Shown here one piece after another: positions 1 through 9,507 of a DNA stretch of 64,000 bases. Position numbers and translations under genes: made by a program. This DNA comes from Heyndrickxia sporothermodurans (GTDB lineage: Bacteria > Bacillota > Bacilli > Bacillales > Bacillaceae_C). The stretch covers positions 124,001 through 188,000 of the forward strand of contig BORH01000001.1 in the NCBI GenBank assembly GCA_018333075.1, given 5' to 3'. Each line of letters starts with the position of its first letter. Position 1 is the stretch's first letter. The notes below the pieces were generated by a model. It saw only the letters and a program-made list of their open reading frames with translations, did no database searches and was not told where the DNA came from.

Positions 1-1698
1 CTTTAAATATTGAATCGCTTTCCTTGCTTCCACTTCTGTTGAAACGACAATGTTTTGCATCGCTCCACCTAATGCTGTTTCAATAGATACTTCATATTGC
101 TTAGGGACTTGAATAAGTTCAGCAACAGCCCCTTCAATACCTGAAAGCTTAGAGTTCCTTGCTTTCAACACTTCTCTTACTCCCTGAAAGAAACCGGAAA
201 AATCCTCTTCCATCTCTTCTAGCATTTCTTTCCTAGATTTTGCCTTTTGTAAATACTGAAAAGCTTGATAAAGTGTTGTTTCTTGTTTTTGATATTGATT
301 TCTTAATGCTTCAAGTTTTTTTTGATGATCGCGAAATAAATGGACTTGCTCATTTATTTGATCCTTTGCTTCATCTAAGCGCATACTAATTTTTTGTTTT
401 TCTTCTGATATGGTCTTTCTTTGATCAATGTATTTTCGGTTTTCATCATCCAGCTTGTGTGTTTTTGCCTCGTGTTGTCCTAACTGTTGTTCAAGTAACA
501 AAATTTCATTCCGGTTAGTAGCCTTTTCATTTAATAGCTCGATATAATCACTTTTTAATGATTCAATAGTATCTTCAATATTTATATCAAATTGATTAAC
601 TAGATCTGTTTTCTCTTTTAATTGCTTTTTTAAGTTAGTCGCAGACTTTACATGTTGTTCATAATCAGAAACTAATTTCTTTTTGAGTTCTTCAAGATTG
701 ACTAACTTATAAGAATGCTCTTCGATATTTTTTTCTAGCTGCTCTTTATTATTACTTGCATTCTTCTTTCTTTCCTTTAAAACTTCCTTTCTTCCTTCAA
801 GCTTTTCAAGCTCTTCGGTAGCGGAAAGCAAGACATTTTGTAAATCATTAATAGACTCATCCAGTGCGGTAAGCTGATCACGCATTTCCTCAAGAATTGC
901 TTCCTTTTTTTGTACTTTTGAAGACAATCCCATTTCCTGATCTTGATGAAGCTCAAGCTGTTTTTTTAATGCCTCCCACTTGCTATTCAGTTCTTCAATT
1001 TCATATACAGTTAAAGAGACCTCAAAATTTTCAAGCTCATTTTTTTTCTCTAAATACTCTTTAGCGATTGAGGCTTGTATTTTTAGTGGTTCTACTTGGC
1101 TTTCTAATTCATGGAGAATGTCATTAACTCGATTTAAATTTTCTCCTGTTTCATTCAGTTTAGACTCTGCCTTTTTCTTTCGAGTTTTATATTTAAGCAC
1201 ACCGGCAGCTTCTTCAAAAATGGTTCTTCGTTCTTCTGCTTTGCTATTTAATATTTCTTCAACTTTCCCTTGGCTTATAATAGAAAATGCTTCACGACCA
1301 AGCCCTGAGTCCATAAATAAATCAATAATATCCTTTAATCGACAAGATTGTTTGTTAATATAAAACTCACTATCTCCTGTCCTATACACTCTTCTAGTTA
1401 CACTCACCTCCTGATATTCAATCGGTAATTGATGATCCTCATTATCAAGAGTGAGTGTCACTTCTGCAAAATTTAAAGGTTTTCTCGAATCACTCCCTGC
1501 GAAAATAACATCTTCCATTTTTCCGCCACGCAGGGATTTAGCAGATTGTTCTCCAAGTACCCATCTTACTGCATCGATAATATTGCTCTTTCCACTTCCA
1601 TTCGGTCCTACAACAGCAGTAACACCTGAAACAAAATCTACCGCAATTCTTTCCGCAAATGATTTAAATCCGACGATATCTAAGCGTTTAAGAAACAC
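1..1698 (-). CDS. smc: Chromosome segregation ATPase SMC, N-terminal part
   Basis: This is the ATP-dependent ring protein that, with ScpA and ScpB, organises and segregates the chromosome. The window holds the first 566 residues and ends inside the hinge, so the C-terminal half lies beyond position 1. It begins MFLKRLDIVGFKSF. The Walker A motif GPNGSGKS is at residues 31-38, and long heptad-rich coiled coil runs from about residue 170 to 490. The hinge starts with the FSGFFQGVREVLKA segment. The start is GTG at 1698, preceded by a GGAGGAG ribosome site; no ATG fits. It follows rnc by 60 bases, the usual rnc-smc-ftsY order, so co-transcription is likely. Identification is certain from order and motifs. 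Confidence 0.97.
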   Translation of the reverse strand, partial: MFLKRLDIVGFKSFAERIAVDFVSGVTAVVGPNGSGKSNIIDAVRWVLGEQSAKSLRGGKMEDVIFAGSDSRKPLNFAEVTLTLDNEDHQLPIEYQEVSVTRRVYRTGDSEFYINKQSCRLKDIIDLFMDSGLGREAFSIISQGKVEEILNSKAEERRTIFEEAAGVLKYKTRKKKAESKLNETGENLNRVNDILHELESQVEPLKIQASIAKEYLEKKNELENFEVSLTVYEIEELNSKWEALKKQLELHQDQEMGLSSKVQKKEAILEEMRDQLTALDESINDLQNVLLSATEELEKLEGRKEVLKERKKNASNNKEQLEKNIEEHSYKLVNLEELKKKLVSDYEQHVKSATNLKKQLKEKTDLVNQFDINIEDTIESLKSDYIELLNEKATNRNEILLLEQQLGQHEAKTHKLDDENRKYIDQRKTISEEKQKISMRLDEAKDQINEQVHLFRDHQKKLEALRNQYQKQETTLYQAFQYLQKAKSRKEMLEEMEEDFSGFFQGVREVLKARNSKLSGIEGAVAELIQVPKQYEVSIETALGGAMQNIVVSTEVEARKAIQYLK

Positions 1699-1758
1699 GA
1701 ATTCTCCTCCTATCTTTATCTTTCTTTGCAATTTTTTCTCTTAGGAGAAGTGCATTAT

Positions 1759-2508
1759 TCATTTTTCAGAAAGCAGCGACTTAAGCTTGCTTAAAGCTAT
1801 TTGTGCAGCATGCTGCTCCGCTTCTTTTTTCGATCTACCAATTCCTACCCCTAATTCTTCTTTATTCAATGTTACACGTGAGACAAATTCTCGATTATGT
1901 GCTGGTCCACGTTCTTGAAGAACGACATATTCTAATAACCCAGCAGCATCCTTTTGAACAAATTCTTGTAGTTGACTTTTATAATCCATCACATGAGAAA
2001 AAGCACCAGCATTAATTTTAGGGTAAACCACTTTTTCTAAAATAGAAATAACGGCATCAAGTCCTTGATCTAAAAAAAGAGCTCCGATAAAAGCTTCAAA
2101 CACATCCGCTAATAATGCTGGTCTTGTTCGACCACCAGTTAATTCCTCTCCTTTACCGAGAAGCACAAGTTCACCAAAATGCAGCTCATTAGCAAACGTT
2201 ACTAATGATGGTTCACATACGATTGCGGCTCTTAATTTAGTTAGCTTTCCTTCACTCATTGTAGGGTATTTATTATATAAGAATTGCGAAACAGTCAATT
2301 CTAATACAGCATCACCTAAAAATTCTAGACGCTCGTTATCTGATTGTAACTTTTTGCGATGCTCATTCACATATGATGAATGTGTAAATGCTTGTTTTAA
2401 TAATGATAATTGATTAAATTGGATGCCAATCCCCTCTTGGAATCGCTTGAATTTTTCATCTATTCTTGAAGATATTTGTTTTTCTTTTTCACGATATGAT
2501 TTGCGCAT
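1759..2508 (-). CDS. rnc: Ribonuclease III
   Basis: This double-stranded-RNA endonuclease processes rRNA precursors and structured RNAs such as scRNA and antisense duplexes. The 249-residue protein has the RNase III signature [14 protein letters not shown] at about residues 58-71, with the metal-binding Glu and Asp, and a C-terminal double-stranded-RNA-binding domain at about 176-245 ending in the [13 protein letters not shown] helix. The length is normal for Bacillus (about 249). The ATG is preceded by GGTGGAG. It lies between acpP and smc as in B. subtilis. A strong terminator follows acpP, so rnc probably has its own start signal in the 230-base AT-rich gap, although I could not fix a convincing promoter. 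Confidence 0.97.
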   Translation of the reverse strand: MRKSYREKEKQISSRIDEKFKRFQEGIGIQFNQLSLLKQAFTHSSYVNEHRKKLQSDNERLEFLGDAVLELTVSQFLYNKYPTMSEGKLTKLRAAIVCEPSLVTFANELHFGELVLLGKGEELTGGRTRPALLADVFEAFIGALFLDQGLDAVISILEKVVYPKINAGAFSHVMDYKSQLQEFVQKDAAGLLEYVVLQERGPAHNREFVSRVTLNKEELGVGIGRSKKEAEQHAAQIALSKLKSLLSEK

Positions 2509-2624
2509 GGGTCTCCACCTTGTTTTTCTTTCTTAATTAATTACTTCTAAAAATTTGAATGATTTTGGACGAAAATGCAAAATACATTATATTAGTTTTA
2601 CATATAAAGTTTATTAGAAAAACG

Positions 2625-2655
2625 ACATAAGTGCAAAGGACTTATGTATTTTTTT
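2625..2655 (+). terminator. Weak hairpin between acpP and rnc
   Basis: A 7-bp stem (ACATAAG / CTTATGT) with a 9-base loop is followed by seven T on the plus strand. On the minus strand the same stem is followed by CGTTTTTC. It might stop antisense or residual read-through transcription. No plus-strand gene ends here, so its role is unclear. Confidence 0.35.
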
Positions 2656-2666
2656 GTGAAATCATA

Positions 2667-2719
2667 GAAAAAAGGTTGACCCTAGGTATAGTGTTCAATA
2701 CACTTCCTGAGTCAACCTC
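2667..2719 (-). terminator. Intrinsic terminator of the fapR-acpP operon
   Basis: Just after the acpP stop codon the minus strand forms a stem GGTTGAC / GTCAACC with extra inner pairing (AGG/CCT, GTGT/ACAC), followed by a TTTTTT run. This is a typical rho-independent terminator and separates the fatty-acid operon from rnc-smc. Confidence 0.85.
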
Positions 2720-2741
2720 GTTCGAGTAAATGAATGAACGA

Positions 2742-2975
2742 TTATGCTTGAGCTTTTATGTAATTAACAGCATCACCTACTGTTGAAATCTTTTCAGCAT
2801 CATCGTCGGAAATTTCCATGTCAAATTCATCCTCTAATTCCATTACTAACTCAACTACATCAAGGGAATCTGCGCCTAAATCGTCTTTAAAAGAAGCTTC
2901 CAAAGTAACTTTAGATTCTTCTACACCTAAACGATCCACGATAATTTTCGTTACACGTTCTAATACATCTGCCAT
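2742..2975 (-). CDS. acpP: Acyl carrier protein
   Basis: This small acidic protein carries growing acyl chains in fatty-acid synthesis and donates acyl groups to PlsX. The product is 77 residues, as in B. subtilis AcpA. The phosphopantetheine attachment site is Ser37 in the motif [13 protein letters not shown] chose ATG 2975 (MADVLERV). The reading frame extends upstream to GTG 2984, but that GTG lies inside the GGGGAGGTG ribosome-binding site, so it cannot be the start. It follows fabG by 148 bases, with a small terminator-like hairpin and a -10-like TATAAT between them, so it may be both read through and separately transcribed, which would fit its high demand. Confidence 0.97.
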   Translation of the reverse strand: MADVLERVTKIIVDRLGVEESKVTLEASFKDDLGADSLDVVELVMELEDEFDMEISDDDAEKISTVGDAVNYIKAQA

Positions 2976-2997
2976 ATGGTTCACCTCCCCTCAAGAC

Positions 2998-3026
2998 ATT
3001 ATAGAGGAATTTAAATAAATAATAAA
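2998..3026 (-). promoter_or_regulatory. Candidate sigma-A promoter for acpP
   Basis: On the minus strand TATAAT (2998-3003) lies 17 bases from TTTATT (3021-3026). The -10 is perfect but the -35 matches only three of six bases. A start near 2991 would leave a very short leader just upstream of the acpP ribosome site. Inferred only from sequence. Confidence 0.35.
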
Positions 3027-3065
3027 GTGAAACTTCTATTTGGGAAAATCTGTTCGTGAATTTTC

Positions 3066-3100
3066 CTAAAAAAGCAAAGTGGCTAAAAGCGACTAGCCAA
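3066..3100 (-). terminator. Hairpin between fabG and acpP
   Basis: On the minus strand a short stem TGGCTA / TAGCCA is followed by CTTTGCTTTTTT. It is probably a partial terminator that trims read-through from fabG into acpP; the stem is only 6 bp. Confidence 0.5.
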
Positions 3101-3123
3101 TAAATATAAGAAATATTTTTTCT

Positions 3124-3867
3124 TTACATAACCATTCCACCGTCTACATGAAGGGTTTGACCAGTCATATAGTTGGAAGCTTGTGAAGCAAGGAATACTA
3201 CAACATTTGCCACATTTTTCGGTTCCCCAAGACGTGCCAATGGAATTTGTTTAAGCATTTCTGACTTAATTTCTTCTGTTAGCTTATCTGTCATATCTGT
3301 AGTAATAAAACCAGGAGCAACAGCATTTACATTGATTCCTCTGCTTGCTAATTCTTTTGCAGCTGTTTTTGTGAATCCAATGACACCTGCCTTTGCAGCA
3401 ACATAATTTGCTTGTCCAGCATTCCCACTCACACCAACAATCGATGCAATATTAATTATTTTTCCGGAACGCTGCTTCATCATTTGGCGGGTCACACCTT
3501 TGGTGCAAAGGAATACTCCCTTTAAATTCGTGTTAATGACATCATCCCACTCTTCTTCTTTCATTCTCATTAACAAATTATCTCTTGTAATTCCAGCATT
3601 ATTAACTAAAATATCAATTTTACCAAATGTTTCAATCGTTTCTTTTATCATTTCTTGAACTTCATTATTGTCAGATACATTGCATTGAATAGCCTTTGCT
3701 TCTCTACCGATTGCTTTAATTTCATCTACCACTTCATTTGCTCTATCCACACTACCAGCAAAGTTAACAATTACGTTTGCCCCTTCTTTAGCTAATTCTA
3801 ATGCAATTTCTTTTCCAATCCCTCGTGATGCACCAGTTACTAAAGCTACTTTCCCTTCAAGCAACAT
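3124..3867 (-). CDS. fabG: 3-oxoacyl-ACP reductase FabG
   Basis: This enzyme reduces 3-oxoacyl-ACP to 3-hydroxyacyl-ACP with NADPH in type II fatty-acid synthesis. It is a classical short-chain dehydrogenase: TGASRGIG near the N-terminus binds the cofactor, NNAG is at about residue 88, and the catalytic Ser and YVAAK (Tyr-x3-Lys) sit near 140-158. The end, [13 protein letters not shown], is the usual FabG C-terminus. The frame is open back to an ATG at 3897 that overlaps the fabD stop codon (TAATG), but a strong GGGGGAG site sits just before ATG 3870/3867 and family proteins start here, so I use 3867 (MLLEGK, 247 residues). Part of the FapR-controlled operon. Confidence 0.95.
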   Translation of the reverse strand: MLLEGKVALVTGASRGIGKEIALELAKEGANVIVNFAGSVDRANEVVDEIKAIGREAKAIQCNVSDNNEVQEMIKETIETFGKIDILVNNAGITRDNLLMRMKEEEWDDVINTNLKGVFLCTKGVTRQMMKQRSGKIINIASIVGVSGNAGQANYVAAKAGVIGFTKTAAKELASRGINVNAVAPGFITTDMTDKLTEEIKSEMLKQIPLARLGEPKNVANVVVFLASQASNYMTGQTLHVDGGMVM

Positions 3868-3896
3868 CATTTCTCCCCCATTCATTTTCTTATTCA

Positions 3897-4838
3897 TTAA
3901 TTCCCATGAAAATTATCTATTACTTGCTGACAAGTTTCAAAATCTTGAACGGAATAGGTACTTACATTACGATTAATTTTTTTAATTAATCCAGATAATA
4001 CTTTGCCAGGACCTATTTCAATAAATGTATCAACACCAAGTTCAAGCATTTTTTCCACTGAATCCTCCCATAATACAGGAGAATATAACTGCTCAATTAA
4101 TTTTTCTTTAATATCTTGCGCATCACTCATAGGACTAGCAGTAACATTTGCAATAACAGGTAGTTTAGCATTGTTTACAGTGATTTCATCTAGTACCTTT
4201 ACAAACTTTTGAGCAGCAGGCTTCATTAATTCTGAGTGAAAAGGACCACTAACTTGTAATGGGAGAACTCTTTTTGCCCCTTGTTCCTTTGCTAAATCAG
4301 ATGCAAGTTCAACCCCTTTTACTGTACCAGAAATAACAATTTGTCCAGGACAGTTTAAGTTTGCTAATTGAACAGAATTCCCATTTGCAGTGATTTCATC
4401 AGTAACCTTTAGTAAAAGATTTCTATCCATTCCAAGCACTGCAGCCATAGTACCCTCGCCGTTCGGAACAGCCTCTTCCATATATTCTCCACGCTTGTGA
4501 ACAGCATAAACAGCATCTTCAAATCCTATTGCCCCAGCTGCTACCAACGCTGTATATTCGCCTAGACTATGCCCTGCGGTATAATCGGGTTGGATGCCTG
4601 CCTCTTCAAGACATTTTAGTATTGCGATGCTTGTTGTTAATAATGCTGGTTGAGCATTAGAAGTTAAGGTCAACTCATCACTTGGTCCATTAAAAATAAT
4701 GTTAGATAATGAATAACCTAGACGTTGATCAGCACTTTCAAAAACCACTTTTGATTGTGCATTTTGCTCTACTACGGATTTCCCCATACCGACTGTTTGT
4801 GATCCTTGACCAGGAAAGACAAATGCAATTTTTCCCAT
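3897..4838 (-). CDS. fabD: Malonyl-CoA:ACP transacylase FabD
   Basis: It transfers malonyl groups from CoA to acyl carrier protein, supplying the extender unit of fatty-acid synthesis. The 313 residues begin [14 protein letters not shown]; the nucleophile Ser91 is in GHSLGEY, with the catalytic His in GPFHSELM near residue 200. The start ATG has a GGAG site and lies 16 bases after plsX; the stop codon overlaps the most upstream possible fabG start. It is sandwiched between plsX and fabG as in B. subtilis and should be repressed by FapR when malonyl-CoA is low. Confidence 0.96.
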   Translation of the reverse strand: MGKIAFVFPGQGSQTVGMGKSVVEQNAQSKVVFESADQRLGYSLSNIIFNGPSDELTLTSNAQPALLTTSIAILKCLEEAGIQPDYTAGHSLGEYTALVAAGAIGFEDAVYAVHKRGEYMEEAVPNGEGTMAAVLGMDRNLLLKVTDEITANGNSVQLANLNCPGQIVISGTVKGVELASDLAKEQGAKRVLPLQVSGPFHSELMKPAAQKFVKVLDEITVNNAKLPVIANVTASPMSDAQDIKEKLIEQLYSPVLWEDSVEKMLELGVDTFIEIGPGKVLSGLIKKINRNVSTYSVQDFETCQQVIDNFHGN

Positions 4839-4854
4839 ATTAATTTCTCCTAAC

Positions 4855-5850
4855 CTATTTCATTTTCGTTTCTTTTTGAATTGTTTTTTTAATGATCGTA
4901 GTTACTTGATGACTAGTCATTTCACGTGCTTGTCTTACTGCATTATAAAGGGCATTCGCATTGGATGAACCATGTGCCTTAATTACTGGAGAATTTAGCC
5001 CAAATAACCCAGCACCACCATACTCTGTATAATCCATCATATTTTTTAAGCCCTTCAATTCATTTTTCATTAAGCCAGCAGCTAGCTTACTTTTTAAATT
5101 TGCCATGAATACTTTTTTTAATAAAGAAAATAACGATCCAGCTGTTCCCTCAATCGATTTTAAAACCATATTCCCTGTAAATCCATCAGTAACAATAACA
5201 TCAGCAGGACCTTCTAAAAGCTCTCTTGCTTCAATATTACCAACAAAATGAAGATCTGCCTCACTTAATAACTCATATGCTTTCTTCGTTAAATCATTGC
5301 CTTTTTTAGCTTCTGTACCAATATTCAGTAATCCAATTCTTGGTTTTTTTATTCCTCTAACTTTTTCAGCATAAATCGATCCCATTATGGCATATTGCAG
5401 CAAATGTTCGGGTTTCGCATCTGCATTCGCACCAAGATCCAGCATTACAAAGCCTTGTCCATCAATTGTTGGAAGTGTCGGTGCAAGCGCTGGTCTTTCA
5501 ATCCCATCAATTCTACCTACAATAAATAGCCCCGCTGCCATCAGAGCACCTGTATTACCCGCAGAAATACAAGCATCAGCCTTCCCTTCTGCAACCGCTT
5601 GAGCCATAAGTACCATAGATGCATTTTTTTTCCTACGAACCGCTCTAACTGGTTCATCTGTACCTTCTATCACATCATCCGTATGCACAACTTTGACACG
5701 TGAGGATTTCTCTAAATATTTATTAATCTCTTGTTCTTTTCCAAAAAGTGTAACCTCAATATCTAGAAACGCTTTAATAGCTTTATTTACACCTAAAACA
5801 ATTTCTTTTGGGGCATTGTCTCCCCCCATAGCATCAATTGCAAGTTTCAT
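4855..5850 (-). CDS. plsX: Phosphate acyltransferase PlsX
   Basis: PlsX converts acyl-ACP to acyl-phosphate, the substrate for PlsY in the first step of phospholipid synthesis, and so links fatty-acid and lipid synthesis at the membrane. The N-terminus [18 protein letters not shown] is diagnostic, and SAGNTGAL and TDGFTGNM are conserved. ATG 5850 gives 331 residues. An in-frame ATG nine bases earlier is part of the AAAGGATGA ribosome site and is less likely. It lies between fapR and fabD in the fapR operon. Confidence 0.96.
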   Translation of the reverse strand: MKLAIDAMGGDNAPKEIVLGVNKAIKAFLDIEVTLFGKEQEINKYLEKSSRVKVVHTDDVIEGTDEPVRAVRRKKNASMVLMAQAVAEGKADACISAGNTGALMAAGLFIVGRIDGIERPALAPTLPTIDGQGFVMLDLGANADAKPEHLLQYAIMGSIYAEKVRGIKKPRIGLLNIGTEAKKGNDLTKKAYELLSEADLHFVGNIEARELLEGPADVIVTDGFTGNMVLKSIEGTAGSLFSLLKKVFMANLKSKLAAGLMKNELKGLKNMMDYTEYGGAGLFGLNSPVIKAHGSSNANALYNAVRQAREMTSHQVTTIIKKTIQKETKMK

Positions 5851-5910
5851 TTTTGTCATCCTTTACTCATTCCAGATTCCGTCTAAACTTATAATGGGAA
5901 GAAAAACTAT

Positions 5911-6474
5911 TTATTTACTATTTCGATACATTTCAAACTCACCTTTAAAGACAAGTTCATTCCCAACAAAGCTATTAACTTCAACTATTGTCCTATCTTT
6001 CTCATTATGTACATCAAAAACTTTCGCTTTTGCTACTACCCTTTCACCTAATTTAACCGATCTTGTAAATTGAATAGTAGCTTTTGCTGTTAATGCCAGC
6101 TCATTATCAATGACAGCAACAGCTAATGAATTTGCTTGAGCAAAAAGATGGTGTCCACGGGCAATAGAATTTCGTTTAAAAACATGTTCATGTTTGACCT
6201 CAAAAATAGAAATGGCACTTTTATCAAGTTCAACATCAATTATGTCACCAATTATTTCATCAATCGGTAACGATTTAACTTCATCAGTAAATTTTTTTTC
6301 GGCGACATTCTTTATTCTTTCCCTTAATTCAGGAATCGATAATTCTAATCGATCTAAACGAATGGTTTGCACGCTGACTTGAAATTGTTCTGCCAACTCT
6401 TCGTCAGTAATAAATGGATTGTTATTTATCGTATCCTTTAATCGCTTTTGTCGCTCTTTTTTTGCTATTCTCAT
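5911..6474 (-). CDS. fapR: Fatty-acid and phospholipid regulator FapR
   Basis: FapR represses the genes of fatty-acid and phospholipid synthesis and releases DNA on binding malonyl-CoA. The 187-residue product has an N-terminal DeoR-like helix-turn-helix ([20 protein letters not shown]), a linker helix, then a hot-dog effector domain at about residues 70-185 with the conserved [17 protein letters not shown] segment. I use ATG 6474 (MRIAKKERQ), placed four bases after GGTGATGAG; upstream in-frame codons fall in or before that site. It is first in the plsX-fabD-fabG-acpP operon, and a matching operator overlaps its own predicted start site, so it is almost surely autoregulated. Confidence 0.96.
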   Translation of the reverse strand: MRIAKKERQKRLKDTINNNPFITDEELAEQFQVSVQTIRLDRLELSIPELRERIKNVAEKKFTDEVKSLPIDEIIGDIIDVELDKSAISIFEVKHEHVFKRNSIARGHHLFAQANSLAVAVIDNELALTAKATIQFTRSVKLGERVVAKAKVFDVHNEKDRTIVEVNSFVGNELVFKGEFEMYRNSK

Positions 6475-6497
6475 AAAACTCATCACCATTCACGATA

Positions 6498-6514
6498 TTA
6501 GGACTTGGTACTAA
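6498..6514 (-). promoter_or_regulatory. FapR operator
   Basis: The 17-base near-palindrome read on the minus strand as TTAGTACCAAGTCCTAA matches the published B. subtilis FapR consensus TTAGTACCTDNTACTAA with two mismatches. It overlaps the transcription start predicted from the promoter at 6519-6547, a position suited to blocking RNA polymerase. It lies 24 bases upstream of the fapR start codon. Confidence 0.88.
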
Positions 6515-6518
6515 TAGT

Positions 6519-6547
6519 AGTATATAAAAAGAAAGAGAGAAATGCAA
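6519..6547 (-). promoter_or_regulatory. Sigma-A promoter of the fapR operon
   Basis: On the minus strand TTGCAT (6542-6547) and TATACT (6519-6524) are 17 bases apart, a good vegetative promoter. The predicted start near 6512 falls inside the FapR operator. The -35 box lies inside the hairpin of the recG terminator. Confidence 0.75.
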
Positions 6548-6580
6548 GAATGGTTCTAACCATTCTCCATTTTCTCTCTT
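6525..6580 (-). terminator. recG terminator
   Basis: The outer stem pairs AAGAGAGAAA with TTTCTCTCTT and the inner stem pairs GAATGGTT with AACCATTC, with a small internal loop; a T-rich tract (TTTCTTTTTA) follows. The stem begins inside the recG stop codon. The descending arm and T-tract occupy the fapR -35 box and spacer. Confidence 0.85.
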
Positions 6581-8633
6581 AATCTAGCTTTTCACCTTCC
6601 ATTACCCCAGATTTCTGCAAGTATTTTCTTAATGGACTATAGCTCTGTTCCTTCCAAAAGTATTCGCTATTAATCAGTTCATTAGCATCACTTCTAGCAG
6701 TTTCTAAAGCACGATAATCATGCACCATATCAGCTACTTTAAATTCAGGTAAACCGCTTTGTTTTTTACCAAAAAAGTCTCCGGGTCCTCTAAGCTCCAA
6801 ATCTTTCTCACTTAAAACGAAGCCATCATTTGTTTCCGTCATTATTTTCATTCTTTCTTTACCTATTTCTGTTTTCGGGTTCGCAAGCAAAAAGCAATAA
6901 GATTGTTCCGAACCACGTCCTACCCTGCCGCGAAGTTGATGCAGTTGTGATAATCCAAATCTTTCAGCATCATATATTACCATCGTTGTTGCATTTGGCA
7001 CATTAACCCCTACCTCAACGACCGTTGTCGAAACTAGTATTTGTAGGCTGTTATCGCTAAATTCCTGCATGACATTTTCTTTTTCTTCCGGGTGCAGCCT
7101 TCCATGCATGAGACCTACTTTAAACTTCCCATGAAAATAATCTGATAACATTTGATATACATCAATCGCATTTTGAACATCCAACTTTTCAGATTCTTCA
7201 ATTAACGGACAAATAACATAGGCTTGTCGACCCGCTACCAATTCTTTTTCAACGAACCCTAATACCTTTTCCAACATTTCATGCTTTACCCAATACGTTT
7301 CAATCTTCTTTCTTCCAGCAGGCATTTCATCAATAATTGATACATCCATTTCACCAAAAGCAGTAATAGCAAGTGTCCTAGGAATTGGTGTAGCTGTCAT
7401 AAATAAGACATCTGGTGTTATTCCTTTTTCCCTTAAAACCCTTCTCTGTTCAACACCAAAACGATGTTGCTCATCCGTAATAACTAACCCAAGACTGCTG
7501 AAATGCACATCATCCTGGATAAGTGCATGAGTACCTACTAGAATATCAATTTCATTATTTTTCAGTCTTCCGAGAAGTTCTTTTCTTTTTTTTCCTTTTA
7601 CTGAGCTAGTTAGCAGCTCTACACGTAATCCTGCTCCACCAAGTAATGCTTGAAGTGAAGCAGTGTGTTGCTCAGCTAATATTTCTGTCGGCACCATTAA
7701 TGCACCTTGATAACCTGCTGACCAGCTTGCAAAAAGGGCAATCGCCGCTACAACCGTTTTCCCAGATCCTACATCACCCTGTAATAACCGATTCATCCGA
7801 TATGGAGACTTTAAATCTGCACATATTTCATTAATCACTCTTTTTTGAGCATCTGTTAATGCAAAGGGCAGAGTCTCGTTAAATTGACGAAGTTTCTTCA
7901 AATCATACTGTTGTGAAAGACCCTTCGAATGTTCTCTTTCAAACTTTCGCAATGCCTGCATTTTTAACTGAAAGTACAAAAACTCCTCATAAACAAACCG
8001 TCGTCTAGCTTTTTTCACATCTGTTTGTGCAATAGGAAAATGCATTAATTTCATTGCTTCTTTCCTTGGCATGAGTTTGTATTTATTAATTAAAAATTCA
8101 GGAAGATTCTCTTCTATTTCATTTTCATATAATTGAAATGCCAGCTTAATAAATTTCCTTAATGCTTTGACTGTTAATGATCCTCTTACTGAATATACCG
8201 GTTCAAAATCAGTAGTTTGTTGATATGGTCCTAGCTTAAATTGTTGTGCAGTAATGGCCCCTCTAAGACGATCCCATTTACCTGTTACAGTAATAGTATC
8301 TGAAATAGAAAGGTTCTTTTTTATATATGGCTGATTAAAAAAGAAAACCTTGATAAGATTTGTACCTACTAATAAATGAATCGTTAGCCTTGACCGTTTG
8401 CGATTATAAAAGACAAGAGAAGGCTCACTTTGAACCTTCCCTTCTACCGTTACTTTCTCCTCATGCCCAACATCTTGTAAATCTTTTAATCGATAATCAT
8501 CATATCGATAAGGGAAATGCTCCAACAAATCTTGAACGGTAAAAATACCCATTGATGCTAATATACTTTCTGTTTCAGCACCAATTCCTTTTATAATCGA
8601 AACTGATTTTTCTAAAGAATTATTCACTGTCAT
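6579..8633 (-). CDS. recG: ATP-dependent DNA helicase RecG
   Basis: RecG remodels stalled replication forks and branch-migrates Holliday junctions. The 684 residues comprise an N-terminal wedge/OB domain (about 1-240, with GKVQSEPS), then a superfamily 2 helicase with Walker A GDVGSGKT and Walker B DEQH (ITDEQHRFGVEQR), motif III TATPIPRTL and motif VI QLRGRVGRG. The length is normal. The ATG overlaps the sdaAA stop by 14 bases, suggesting translational coupling, although the two functions are unrelated; the same arrangement is known in B. subtilis. A terminator begins at its stop codon. Confidence 0.97.
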   Translation of the reverse strand: MTVNNSLEKSVSIIKGIGAETESILASMGIFTVQDLLEHFPYRYDDYRLKDLQDVGHEEKVTVEGKVQSEPSLVFYNRKRSRLTIHLLVGTNLIKVFFFNQPYIKKNLSISDTITVTGKWDRLRGAITAQQFKLGPYQQTTDFEPVYSVRGSLTVKALRKFIKLAFQLYENEIEENLPEFLINKYKLMPRKEAMKLMHFPIAQTDVKKARRRFVYEEFLYFQLKMQALRKFEREHSKGLSQQYDLKKLRQFNETLPFALTDAQKRVINEICADLKSPYRMNRLLQGDVGSGKTVVAAIALFASWSAGYQGALMVPTEILAEQHTASLQALLGGAGLRVELLTSSVKGKKRKELLGRLKNNEIDILVGTHALIQDDVHFSSLGLVITDEQHRFGVEQRRVLREKGITPDVLFMTATPIPRTLAITAFGEMDVSIIDEMPAGRKKIETYWVKHEMLEKVLGFVEKELVAGRQAYVICPLIEESEKLDVQNAIDVYQMLSDYFHGKFKVGLMHGRLHPEEKENVMQEFSDNSLQILVSTTVVEVGVNVPNATTMVIYDAERFGLSQLHQLRGRVGRGSEQSYCFLLANPKTEIGKERMKIMTETNDGFVLSEKDLELRGPGDFFGKKQSGLPEFKVADMVHDYRALETARSDANELINSEYFWKEQSYSPLRKYLQKSGVMEGEKLD

Positions 8634-9507
8634 TTAAAGGCATCCCAAAAATTTTAGCTTCTAATCTTCGTCCCGTTGGAGTTGCAGCAAGGCCTCCTTG
8701 GGCAGTCTCTTTTAAAGCAGTAGGCATTCTTTGACCAATTTTAAACATTGCATCTATGACCTCATCACAAGGAATTCTACTTGTTATACCCGCTAAAGCC
8801 ATATCAGCCGCAACCATTGCATTAGCTGCACCCATTGCATTTCTTTTAACGCACGGTACTTCAACAAGCCCTGCAACCGGATCACATACAAGACCGAGCA
8901 TATTTTTAAGTGTTATTGCCATTGCTTCTGCACATTGTGAAGGTGTACCCCCCGCCATTTCGACAATAGCAGCAGCTGCCATCCCCGCAGCAGATCCAAC
9001 TTCTGCCTGACAACCTCCAGCAGCACCTGAAATAGATGCATTATTAGCTACTACAAATCCAAATGCACCTGAAGTAAACAAAAAGTGGACCATCTGCTCT
9101 CTTGTAGGATGGAGTTTATTTTTTACTGCAAATAATGTCCCCGGTACTACTCCAGCCGATCCAGCAGTAGGAGTTGCACAAATTGTCCCCATCGCTGCAT
9201 TCACTTCATTCGTAGCAACTGCTTTACTAACTGCATCTAAAATGGTTTCACCTGAAAGAAAATTGCCTTTCTCAATATACTTCTGCATTAAAACCGCATC
9301 TCCACCAGTTAATCCAGAGTGAGAAGTAACTCCTTTTAGACCACGCTCTACAGCATCTTCCATCACTTTCAAGCTTTTATCCATTTGATTAAAGATTTCT
9401 TCTCGTGTTCTGCCTGTTACCTCAATTTCTTGCTCTATCATAATCTCGGAGATTTTTTTATTTTGAGCTTCTGCCAACTCAACTAATTCAGCAACATTTC
9501 GAAACAT
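8620..9507 (-). CDS. sdaAA: L-serine dehydratase, alpha subunit
   Basis: With SdaAB this forms the iron-sulphur L-serine deaminase that converts serine to pyruvate and ammonia. The 295 residues include the SDH_alpha core and cysteine-bearing segments typical of [4Fe-4S] binding (GTICATPTAGSAG, GCQAEVGSAAGMA, LVCDPVAGLVEVPC, with VKRNAMGAANA). The start ATG has a GGAGG site. It is downstream of sdaAB but separated by a 257-base AT-rich gap, which is wide for two subunits of one enzyme. It overlaps recG by 14 bases. Confidence 0.96.
   Translation of the reverse strand: MFRNVAELVELAEAQNKKISEIMIEQEIEVTGRTREEIFNQMDKSLKVMEDAVERGLKGVTSHSGLTGGDAVLMQKYIEKGNFLSGETILDAVSKAVATNEVNAAMGTICATPTAGSAGVVPGTLFAVKNKLHPTREQMVHFLFTSGAFGFVVANNASISGAAGGCQAEVGSAAGMAAAAIVEMAGGTPSQCAEAMAITLKNMLGLVCDPVAGLVEVPCVKRNAMGAANAMVAADMALAGITSRIPCDEVIDAMFKIGQRMPTALKETAQGGLAATPTGRRLEAKIFGMPLNDSE

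Noticed and set aside
980-1744. Plus-strand open frames opposite smc (127 and 97 codons)
   Set aside because: They mirror the codon pattern of the minus-strand smc gene, have no ribosome site and no known protein character.
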